NCBI GenBank assembly: GCA_944359595.1
Contig: CALVSV010000121.1
Coordinates: 1 to 5,681 of the forward strand
DNA: 5,681 bases
Direction: 5' to 3'
Source of the DNA: an uncultured Bacilli bacterium
Lineage (GTDB): Bacteria > Bacillota_I > Bacilli_A > RF39 > UBA660
Shown here one piece after another: positions 1-5,681 of the stretch. A model generated the notes under the pieces. That model ran no database searches. It was not told the origin of the DNA and saw only the letters and a list, made by a program, of their open reading frames with translations. Each line of letters begins with the position of its first letter. Position 1 is the first letter of the stretch. The position numbers and the translations under genes are program-made.

Positions 1-20
1 TTTTTTTTAAAATTAAAATA

Positions 21-49
21 TTGTAAAAAATACGAGGATCTGTTATATT
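21..49 (+). promoter_or_regulatory. Candidate sigma-A type promoter for the phosphoketolase gene
   Basis: TTGTAA at 21-26 (4 of 6 to TTGACA) is followed after exactly 17 nt by TATATT at 44-49 (5 of 6 to TATAAT). Transcription would begin near 56, giving a leader of about 150 nt that includes the hairpin at 108-136. In DNA this AT-rich, chance matches are common, so this is a candidate only. Confidence 0.35.
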
Positions 50-107
50 AATAATGTAAGGAATAGAAAAAAATATAAAACAAGCCCATACACTGTCGAA
101 GTAATGT

Positions 108-136
108 AAATCATGTATATATAAAATACATGATTT
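108..136 (+). repeat. Perfect 11-bp inverted repeat in the phosphoketolase leader
   Basis: The left arm AAATCATGTAT (108-118) and right arm ATACATGATTT (126-136) are exact reverse complements around a 7-nt loop (119-125). The right arm runs into a T-rich stretch (134-145). In RNA this is a stem followed by a broken U-tract, so it could be an attenuator between the promoter and gene. In DNA it could be a repressor operator. The stem is only about 18% G+C, so as a terminator it would be weak. The ATG at 130 lies inside the right arm, which argues against using it as a start codon. Confidence 0.5.
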
Positions 137-193
137 TATTTTATAAATATATAGAAATAAATATAAAAATAATATATAATATATTTAAGAATA

Positions 194-200
194 AGAGGGA
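194..200 (+). promoter_or_regulatory. Ribosome binding site that fixes the phosphoketolase start
   Basis: AGAGGGA lies with GAGGG (195-199) 5 nt before the ATG at 205. The in-frame ATG at 130 has no purine-rich sequence in front of it. This decides the start in favour of 205. Confidence 0.7.
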
Positions 201-204
201 TAAT

Positions 205-2547
205 ATGAGTAAGACATTAACTGATAATGAATTATATATGATGAATGATTATTTTAAAGCATTAAATTATTTGTCTGTTGGACAATTATATTTAATGGAT
301 AATCCACTACTTAGAAGACCATTAAAATTAAGTGATATAAAACCTAGAATAATTGGACATTGGGGAACTGTACCTGGACAAAACTTTATATATATGCATT
401 TAAATAGAGTTATTAAAAAATATAATTTAAATATGATATATATATCTGGACCTGGACATGGTGGAAATTCAATAATATCTAATACTTATTTAGAGGGGAC
501 ATATTCAGAGTTTTATCCTAATATATCACAAGATGAAGAAGGAATGAAAAAATTATTTAAACAATTTTCGTTTCCTGGAGGAACTTCTAGTCATGTATCC
601 GCTGAAGTTCCAGGTTCTATTAACGAAGGTGGAGAACTAGGCTATAGTTTAGCTCATGCATATGGTGCGGTACTCGATAATAAGGATTTGATTGCTGCAT
701 GTGTAATAGGTGATGGAGAAGCAGAAACTGGCGCTTTAGCTACATCATGGCATATAAATAAATTTATTAATCCTATTATTGATGGAGCTGTACTACCTAT
801 ATTGCATTTAAATGGATATAAAATAGCTAATCCGACTATTTTAGCTAGAATGAGTTTGCCAGAGTTAAATAGCTTGTTTATAGGATATGGGTATGAACCA
901 TTTTATATAGAAGGCGATAATCCTCTTATTATGCACGAAGAAATGGCAAAAACGTTAGATATAGTTATTGAAAAAATTAAGAATATTCAAAGAAATGCAA
1001 GAAAAAAGAAATCAATAGATAAAATTTTATGGCCTATAATAATACTAAGAACCCCAAAGGGGTGGACAGGACCTAAAGAATTTAATAGAAAAAAAATAGA
1101 AAATAGTTTTCGTGCTCATCAAATTCCTTTTAATATGGATGATGGAGAAACAACTTTAAAATTGCTTGAAAGATGGTTAAAAAGTTATGAACCAGATAAG
1201 GTATTTGATGAAAAGGGAAGTTTAAAAAAAGAATTGAGGCAATTGATACCAGATAAGGATTTAAGAATGGGAGCTAATTTATGCGCTAATGGAGGAATAT
1301 TACTGAAGGAATTAAAATTGCCAGATTTTAAAAATTATAGGGTAGATGTTAAAACACCTGGTTGTGTAAAAGCAAGTGATATGACAGTATTAGGTAGTTT
1401 TATTAGGGATATTATTAAAGATAATCCAACTAATTTTAGAATATTTGGTCCTGATGAAGCATTGTCAAATAGACTTAATGCAATATTTGAAGTTACTAAT
1501 AGAATGTGGGATACTTTAAAGTTTAGTGATGATGAATTTTTAAGTAGAGATGGAAGAGTAATGGATTCAATGCTATCAGAACACGTATGTGAGGGATTGT
1601 TGGAAGGTTATCTATTGACTGGAAGACATGGTTTTTTCCATACTTATGAAGCATTTTCGAGAATAATAGATTCAATGGCTAGTCAACATGCAAAATGGTT
1701 AAAAGTTACAAAAAATATTTCATGGAGACGTGATATCGCATCACTTAACTTTATTTTAACTTCGCATGTTTGGCAACAAGATCATAATGGTTATACACAT
1801 CAAGATCCAGGTTTTATAAATCATTTAGTTACAAAAAAAGCTGATATTGTAAGAGTATATTATCCTTTTGATGCTAATAGCTTGTTATCTTGTTTTAATC
1901 ATGTAATAAGTAGTAAGAATTATATTAACGCTATAATAGCTTCTAAACATATGAGTATGCAGTGGTTAAATATGGATGATGCAATAATACACTGTACTAA
2001 AGGAATTGGAATATTTAACTTTGCTAGTAATGATGATGGCGATCCAGATATCGTTATGGCTTGTTGTGGTGATACACCAACATTAGAAATTTTGGCTGCA
2101 ACTAAAATATTGAGAAAAAACTTTAAAAAATTAAAGATACGTGTAGTTAATGTCGTTGATTTAATGAAATTACAAACGAAAGAAGAACATCCACATGGAT
2201 TAACAAAAGAAGAATTTGATCAATTATTTACTAAACATAGACCAGTAATTTTTGCATATCATGGTTATCCTTCATTAATTCATCAATTATCTTATAAACA
2301 TAATAATGATAATATTCATGTAAGAGGATATATAGAGGAAGGTACTATAACAACACCATTTGATATGAGAGTACAAAATAAAATTGATAGATTTCATTTA
2401 GTTATGGATGCAATAGAATATTTGCCAAAACTAGAAAATTCATCAAAAGTTTATGAATGGTGTAAAGATATGCTTATTAAACATAATAATTATATTAGAG
2501 AATATGGTAAAGATTTAGATGAAATAAATAATTTTAAATGGGATTAA
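205..2547 (+). CDS. xfp: Phosphoketolase (xylulose-5-phosphate/fructose-6-phosphate phosphoketolase family)
   Basis: This thiamine-diphosphate enzyme cleaves xylulose 5-phosphate (and in many members fructose 6-phosphate) with phosphate to acetyl phosphate plus glyceraldehyde 3-phosphate (or erythrose 4-phosphate). It is cytosolic and central to heterofermentative and bifid-type sugar breakdown. From the start at 205 the protein is 780 aa, normal for the family. Visible motifs are GHWGTVPG (H52), GPGHGG (H85), SSH (H130), the ThDP/Mg site GDGEAETG (169-176) with [10 protein letters not shown] (201-210), RTPKGWTGP (282-290), FRAHQIP (H305), [11 protein letters not shown] (414-424), SEH (E459, the expected ThDP-activating glutamate), [11 protein letters not shown] (H532) and SKH (K581). 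The end INNFKWD matches the usual C-terminus, so the gene looks intact. An upstream in-frame ATG at 130 would add 25 residues rich in I, K and N without family similarity. N140 occupies a position that, from memory, is usually His (SIHEGGELGY). Substrate preference (X5P versus F6P) cannot be read from sequence. The gene carries more GC-rich codons than its neighbours, as expected for a conserved, probably well-expressed enzyme. Confidence 0.97.
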   Translation: MSKTLTDNELYMMNDYFKALNYLSVGQLYLMDNPLLRRPLKLSDIKPRIIGHWGTVPGQNFIYMHLNRVIKKYNLNMIYISGPGHGGNSIISNTYLEGTYSEFYPNISQDEEGMKKLFKQFSFPGGTSSHVSAEVPGSINEGGELGYSLAHAYGAVLDNKDLIAACVIGDGEAETGALATSWHINKFINPIIDGAVLPILHLNGYKIANPTILARMSLPELNSLFIGYGYEPFYIEGDNPLIMHEEMAKTLDIVIEKIKNIQRNARKKKSIDKILWPIIILRTPKGWTGPKEFNRKKIENSFRAHQIPFNMDDGETTLKLLERWLKSYEPDKVFDEKGSLKKELRQLIPDKDLRMGANLCANGGILLKELKLPDFKNYRVDVKTPGCVKASDMTVLGSFIRDIIKDNPTNFRIFGPDEALSNRLNAIFEVTNRMWDTLKFSDDEFLSRDGRVMDSMLSEHVCEGLLEGYLLTGRHGFFHTYEAFSRIIDSMASQHAKWLKVTKNISWRRDIASLNFILTSHVWQQDHNGYTHQDPGFINHLVTKKADIVRVYYPFDANSLLSCFNHVISSKNYINAIIASKHMSMQWLNMDDAIIHCTKGIGIFNFASNDDGDPDIVMACCGDTPTLEILAATKILRKNFKKLKIRVVNVVDLMKLQTKEEHPHGLTKEEFDQLFTKHRPVIFAYHGYPSLIHQLSYKHNNDNIHVRGYIEEGTITTPFDMRVQNKIDRFHLVMDAIEYLPKLENSSKVYEWCKDMLIKHNNYIREYGKDLDEINNFKWD

Positions 2548-2553
2548 TTTATT

Positions 2554-2590
2554 AAAAAACGCTCACACTAATAGTGGGTGATTTTTTTTT
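2554..2590 (+). terminator. Intrinsic terminator-like hairpin after the phosphoketolase gene
   Basis: An A-tract (2554-2559) is followed by an imperfect stem. CACT (2566-2569) pairs with AGTG (2573-2576) around the loop AAT, and TCA (2563-2565) pairs with TGA (2579-2581) outside a two-G bulge (2577-2578). Nine T residues follow (2582-2590). A-tract, stem and T-tract together make a recognisable and possibly bidirectional terminator. The stem is short and bulged, so read-through into the next gene is likely. The T-tract directly abuts the next start codon. Confidence 0.65.
2573..2582 (+). promoter_or_regulatory. Ribosome binding site of the reductase gene, embedded in the hairpin arm
   Basis: AGTGGGTGAT contains GGTGAT (2577-2582), complementary to the usual 3' end of 16S rRNA. 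It is followed by eight further T residues and then the ATG at 2591. It occupies the 3' arm and bulge of the terminator stem, so the folded hairpin would partly hide it. The same GGTGA core precedes the next two genes, which supports it as a real site. Confidence 0.6.
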
Positions 2591-3382
2591 ATGAATATTT
2601 TAATAACAGGTGCACGAAGTGGGATAGCGTGCGATTTAATAGAAAAAATAGTTAAAAATAATAAATGTAAAAATTATAATGTATATGCATCAACAAAAAC
2701 TATAGAACAAAAAGAAGCATTAGAAGATGCTATGAATAAATATGATAATGTATCTTGTATAAAATTAGATATTACAAACGAAAAAGATATTAATAATATT
2801 AATAATATGGATATCGATATATTAATTTGTAATGCAGCTATATGTGTTGGTGGTTCAATATTAGATGTTCCAATAGATAAAATAAAAGAAAATTATGAAG
2901 TAAACGTTTTCTCAACAATTAGATTAATTCAAGTAGTAGCTCGTAAAATGATTGAAAAAAATAGTGGAAAAATAATTGTTATAGGCTCTCTTGCAGGACT
3001 TTTACCATTTAATTTTATAGGAGTTTATGCGTCAACAAAATCAGCTATTTATATGATCACTAGGATTTTATCTAATGAAATAAAATTGTTGACTGATAAA
3101 GTACATGTTATATTAATAGAACCTGGATTATATCATACTGGATTCAATCAAATAATGATAGAAGATAATTATAATTATTTAGATAATTCTGTATTTAAAG
3201 ATAAACTTAATAAATTTGTAGTTAAAGAAAAATTAATATTTGATCTTTTAGAAAAAAACGATACTTCTTCTATAACTAATAAGATTATGGAAGCAATTAT
3301 AAGTAATAAACCAAAGTTTATATATAGGGCACCTATTACACAAGTAGCTAGCGCTAAAATATATAATTTATTTAAAAGTTAA
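2591..3382 (+). CDS. SDR family NAD(P)-dependent oxidoreductase, substrate unknown
   Basis: This is a classical short-chain dehydrogenase/reductase of 263 aa, the usual size, probably cytosolic and soluble. The protein begins directly on the first Rossmann strand, so the start at 2591 is well supported. Visible elements are the cofactor loop TGARSGIA (6-13), D60 in the adenine-ring position, NAA (81-83, for the usual NAG), N105 in helix 4, S133 in GSLAG, and Y146-A-S-T-K150. N105, S133, Y146 and K150 form the complete catalytic tetrad with the expected spacing (S to Y 13, Y to K 4). PG (178-179) with T183 is the usual segment after strand 6. The third glycine of the nucleotide loop is alanine (A13). 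R9 in the loop and K36 after strand 2, with no acidic residue there, suggest NADP(H) preference, which is an inference. The variable region from about 185 to 240 sets the substrate and gave no clue. It follows the phosphoketolase by 43 nt, across the terminator-like hairpin, and precedes a transporter. I do not recognise a specific subfamily. Confidence 0.92.
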   Translation: MNILITGARSGIACDLIEKIVKNNKCKNYNVYASTKTIEQKEALEDAMNKYDNVSCIKLDITNEKDINNINNMDIDILICNAAICVGGSILDVPIDKIKENYEVNVFSTIRLIQVVARKMIEKNSGKIIVIGSLAGLLPFNFIGVYASTKSAIYMITRILSNEIKLLTDKVHVILIEPGLYHTGFNQIMIEDNYNYLDNSVFKDKLNKFVVKEKLIFDLLEKNDTSSITNKIMEAIISNKPKFIYRAPITQVASAKIYNLFKS

Positions 3383-3413
3383 TTAATAGTTATCTTAACT
3401 CATATATTTTATT

Positions 3414-3419
3414 AGGTGA
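3414..3419 (+). promoter_or_regulatory. Ribosome binding site of the AGCS transporter gene
   Basis: AGGTGA ends 6 nt before the ATG at 3426. It is the only purine-rich element in the 43-nt gap after the reductase and shares the GGTGA core with the neighbouring genes. Confidence 0.7.
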
Positions 3420-3425
3420 AAATAT

Positions 3426-4676
3426 ATGAGTATAATAAGTAAAGTATTATGGAGTATTACTATTCCTCTTATGATATATGTAGGAATATATTATACAGTC
3501 AAATTAAAAGGAATACAATTTAAATTTTTAAGTATATTTAAATCATTAAAAAAAGAAGATAAAAGTAATATTACTCCTTTTCAAACATTATCTATGACTC
3601 TTGCTGGTCGTATTGGAGTTGGTTCACTATCTGGAATTGCCTTATCTATTTATATAGGTGGAGAAGGTACAATATTTTGGATGTGGATAATATCTATTTT
3701 AGTTTGTCCATTATCTTATTTAGAAAGTTATTTATCACATAAATATCATGTTAAAAAAGATGATGAATATATAGGTGGTCCATCACATTATATAAGTTAT
3801 GGATTAAATAAAAAGGTACTCGCTAAAATATATGCATTAGTATTAGTAATTGCATATACTTTTGCTTTTTCTTCTATACAATCTAATACTATATCTAAAA
3901 GTATTGTTAATTTTTTTGATATTGATGCAATTATTATCGGAATAATTATTGCATCGATATCTATACTTGTTATATTTAAGGGTTTAATGAATATGTTAAA
4001 GTTTTTAGAGGGATTAGTTCCTATTATGTCATTAATATTTATTGTATCTTCATGTTTTATAATATTTAGTAATTTAGATGAAATACCTAATTTATTTTTA
4101 AGAATTTTTAATAGTGCATTTAATTTTAAAGCATTTGGATCGGGTGTTTTTCAAACATTTATAATTGGTATACAAAGGGGTATATTTTCTAATGAGGCAG
4201 GTATAGGTACTGGTGGTATTGCTAGTGCATCAAGTGAAGAAAGTAGTAGTGATAAACAAGGCAAAATTCAAATGCTTGGTATATATTTTACTACATTAAT
4301 TATTTGTACATTAACAGCTTTTGTTATAATATTATCAGATTTTAATATGGATTTAGGTAATATAAATGGTATTGAATTAACTAATTATGCATTTACATTA
4401 TTTTTAGGTGATATAGGTAAATATGTTGTATTAATATCTATAATATTATTTGCATTTTCAACTATTATTGCAGCATATTATTATAGTGAAGTTAATATAA
4501 AATATTTAACTAATAATAGTATATGGATAACTATTCTTAAAGTTATAACAATTATTATATTAGTTATATCAAGCGTAATGAGTTCTGGTATTCTATGGAA
4601 TTTAGTAGATATATTAGTCGCTATACTTGCACTTATAAATATATATGCTTTATATAAATTTAAAAATAAGTTATAA
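3426..4676 (+). CDS. Alanine/glycine:cation symporter (AGCS) family transporter
   Basis: This is an inner-membrane secondary transporter of the AGCS/AlsT family, whose characterised members import alanine or glycine with Na+ or H+. It is 416 aa, shorter than the roughly 450-490 aa common in the family, yet both ends look natural. About ten or eleven hydrophobic segments are visible, near 5-26, 57-79, 82-104, 135-158, 166-186, 197-216, 235-255, 283-304, 332-354, 366-386 and 388-410. Family signatures are LAGRIGVGSLSGIAL (59-73), GGEGTIFWMW (78-87), GGPSHYI (117-123), GIQRGIFSNEAGIG (248-261) and QGKIQMLG (278-285). Deviations from the common consensus, judged from memory, are S67 where GNIxG usually has Asn, E80 where GGPG usually has Pro, and a serine-rich run (267-275) where an alanine-rich stretch is usual. 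These suggest a divergent subfamily, and the actual substrate is uncertain. It starts 43 nt after the reductase and ends 21 nt before the polymerase gene, so it probably sits in a common transcript with them. Confidence 0.93.
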   Translation: MSIISKVLWSITIPLMIYVGIYYTVKLKGIQFKFLSIFKSLKKEDKSNITPFQTLSMTLAGRIGVGSLSGIALSIYIGGEGTIFWMWIISILVCPLSYLESYLSHKYHVKKDDEYIGGPSHYISYGLNKKVLAKIYALVLVIAYTFAFSSIQSNTISKSIVNFFDIDAIIIGIIIASISILVIFKGLMNMLKFLEGLVPIMSLIFIVSSCFIIFSNLDEIPNLFLRIFNSAFNFKAFGSGVFQTFIIGIQRGIFSNEAGIGTGGIASASSEESSSDKQGKIQMLGIYFTTLIICTLTAFVIILSDFNMDLGNINGIELTNYAFTLFLGDIGKYVVLISIILFAFSTIIAAYYYSEVNIKYLTNNSIWITILKVITIIILVISSVMSSGILWNLVDILVAILALINIYALYKFKNKL

Positions 4677-4684
4677 TAATAAGT

Positions 4685-4693
4685 AGTGGTGAT
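4685..4693 (+). promoter_or_regulatory. Ribosome binding site of the DinB-type polymerase gene
   Basis: AGTGGTGAT ends 4 nt before the ATG at 4698, in a 21-nt gap after the transporter stop. No promoter or SOS-type operator fits in this gap, so translation probably occurs from the upstream transcript. Confidence 0.7.
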
Positions 4694-4697
4694 ATTT

Positions 4698-5681
4698 ATG
4701 GATAGACTTATATTTCATATAGATGTTAATAATGCATTTTTATCTTGGACTGCAGTAGATTTATTGAATAATGGATATAAAAAAGATATTAGGGATGAAG
4801 TTGCAGTTATTGGTGGAGATGAAGACTTAAGACATGGTGTTGTTTTAGCAAAATCAACACCTGCTAAAAAATATGGTATTAAAACTGCTGAAACATTATA
4901 TTCTGCTAGAAAGAAATATAAAAATTTAAAAATATATAAACCTAATCATAAATTATATAAGAAGTTTTCAGATGAATTATATAATTATTTTATTACTTTA
5001 TCACCACTAGTAGAAAGATATTCTATAGATGAATGTTTTATAGATATGAGTGGAATGAATTATCTTATTAAAGATCCTATTAAAGAAGCTGATAAAATAA
5101 GGAAAGAAATTAAAAATAAATTTGGTTATACTGTAAATATAGGTATAGGTAATAGTAAATTATGTGCGAAAATGGCATCTGATTTTGAAAAACCTAATAA
5201 AACTCATACATTATTTAATAATGAAATAGAAATGAAATTATGGCCGTTAGATGTTAGTGATTTGTTTATGGTAGGGAAAAAAACTGCAAAGAGATTAAAA
5301 CAGATGAATATAAATACTATATTTGATTTAGCGCATACAAATGTTTTAAAGTTAAATAAAGAATTTAAAAGTTATGGAACAACTTTATATGAGTTCGCTA
5401 ATGGAATTGATAATAGTGAAGTAATAGATGTAAAACAAGAATTAAAGGGTATAGGAAATTCTAATACTTATCCTATGGATATTGAAAGTATAGAAGAAAT
5501 AAAAAGTAAATTATTAGAATTATCTTCTACTGTGGGAAAAAGAATAAGAAAAGAAAAAAAATATGCATATACTGAAACTTTATATATTAAATATAGTGAT
5601 TTTACTACTTTAACACATCAAAAAAAATTAAAGAACCCAATATCTTCTGATAATGATATATATAGTAATGCTGTTGAATTG
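4698..5681 (+). CDS. dinB: DNA polymerase IV (Y-family, DinB type), 3' end cut by the window
   Basis: This is a translesion DNA polymerase that copies past damaged template with low fidelity, in the cytosol and usually with the sliding clamp. The frame stays open for 328 codons to the right edge; the family is usually about 350-420 aa, so the C-terminus and any clamp-binding motif are not visible. The palm/finger (IMS) domain spans about 5-180. It contains HIDVNNAF (7-14) with metal ligand D9 and steric-gate F14, AKSTPAKKYGIKTAE (51-65), and YSIDECFID (108-116) with catalytic D111 and E112. NIGIGNSKLCAKMASDFEKP (147-166) follows. The helix-hairpin-helix thumb is at about 183-211 (VGKKTAKRL at 192-200). 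The little-finger domain begins near 249 with KGIGNSNTYP (250-259) and is cut by the edge. All three metal ligands are present, so an active enzyme is expected. The start at 4698 gives the usual short N-terminus before the first strand. The HIDVNNAFLSW version resembles clostridial DinB-like proteins, which is recalled and not searched. It lies 21 nt after the transporter with no LexA-type box seen, so damage-independent expression from the operon is possible. Confidence 0.93.
   Translation, partial: MDRLIFHIDVNNAFLSWTAVDLLNNGYKKDIRDEVAVIGGDEDLRHGVVLAKSTPAKKYGIKTAETLYSARKKYKNLKIYKPNHKLYKKFSDELYNYFITLSPLVERYSIDECFIDMSGMNYLIKDPIKEADKIRKEIKNKFGYTVNIGIGNSKLCAKMASDFEKPNKTHTLFNNEIEMKLWPLDVSDLFMVGKKTAKRLKQMNINTIFDLAHTNVLKLNKEFKSYGTTLYEFANGIDNSEVIDVKQELKGIGNSNTYPMDIESIEEIKSKLLELSSTVGKRIRKEKKYAYTETLYIKYSDFTTLTHQKKLKNPISSDNDIYSNAVEL

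Larger units (their letters stand above)
1..204. other. Non-coding leader upstream of the phosphoketolase gene
   Basis: I see no credible gene in this stretch. It opens with eight T residues (1-8), which could be the U-tract of a terminator whose hairpin lies off the left edge, but that cannot be tested here. A plausible promoter lies at 21-49, a comparatively GC-rich patch without recognised motif at 81-101, a perfect inverted repeat at 108-136, and a purine-rich ribosome binding site at 194-200. No T-box, known riboswitch core, CRE or LexA-type box was recognised by eye. Confidence 0.6.

Noticed and set aside
52..109. Direct repeat TAATGTAA at 52-59 and 102-109, exactly 50 bp apart.
   Set aside because: Eight bases made of one G and seven A/T recur easily by chance in such AT-rich DNA, and no further symmetry supports a binding site.
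94..125. Second possible promoter with a -10 like TATATA or TATAAA at 116-125.
   Set aside because: No acceptable -35 element lies at the right distance, and the -10 match is expected by chance in this sequence.
1578..1595. GAAC followed by ACGTATGT inside the phosphoketolase gene, resembling half of a LexA box.
   Set aside because: The second half (GTTC) is absent, it lies deep inside a conserved gene, and no LexA-type box occurs near dinB.
3388..3400. Small inverted repeat AGTTA-TCT-TAACT between the reductase and transporter genes.
   Set aside because: A 5-bp stem with one G:C pair and no clean U-tract is too weak to call a terminator.
205..4676. Possible alternative genetic code (TGA as Trp) because of the extreme AT content.
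   Set aside because: All tryptophans examined, including conserved ones such as GHWG and TPKGW, are TGG and no in-frame TGA interrupts any gene.
1..5681. A hidden novel system: CRISPR, toxin-antitoxin, small RNA, transposon ends or prophage parts.
   Set aside because: The window is almost fully occupied by four recognised gene families on one strand. No spaced repeats, terminal inverted repeats, transposase or integrase fragments, or convincing minus-strand genes were seen.

Overview
The window comes from a very AT-rich bacterium, with G+C roughly a quarter by eye. All genes lie on the + strand with short gaps. Every tryptophan I checked in the readable genes is TGG, no in-frame TGA occurs, and the three complete genes end in TAA, so the standard bacterial code fits and a Mycoplasma-type code does not. 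Protein flavour, AT bias and Shine-Dalgarno sites point to a low-GC Firmicute-like anaerobe (Clostridia or an uncultured Bacilli/RF39-type lineage). That placement is an inference.

Layout: 1-204 is a non-coding leader with a T-run at the left edge, a plausible promoter and an 11-bp perfect inverted repeat. 205-2547 is a complete phosphoketolase (780 aa from the better start). 2548-2590 holds a terminator-like hairpin with a T9 tract whose 3' arm also contains the ribosome binding site of the next gene. 2591-3382 is a classical short-chain dehydrogenase/reductase. 3426-4676 is a short member of the alanine/glycine:cation symporter (AGCS) family. 4698 to the right edge is the first 328 codons of a DinB-type Y-family DNA polymerase, cut off by the window end inside its little-finger domain.

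The phosphoketolase is probably its own unit, ended by the hairpin before the reductase. The reductase, symporter and polymerase are spaced 43 and 21 nt apart without a convincing terminator, so they may be co-transcribed. They do not form an obvious pathway: carbon splitting, an oxidoreductase of unknown substrate, amino-acid uptake and lesion bypass look like a housekeeping neighbourhood.

I found no mobile element, CRISPR array, tRNA/rRNA, toxin-antitoxin or defence module, and nothing I would call a new biological system. The items most worth a second look are regulatory: the fused terminator/ribosome-binding-site element before the reductase, the leader hairpin before the phosphoketolase, and the use of the GGTGA half of the Shine-Dalgarno sequence at three of four genes.
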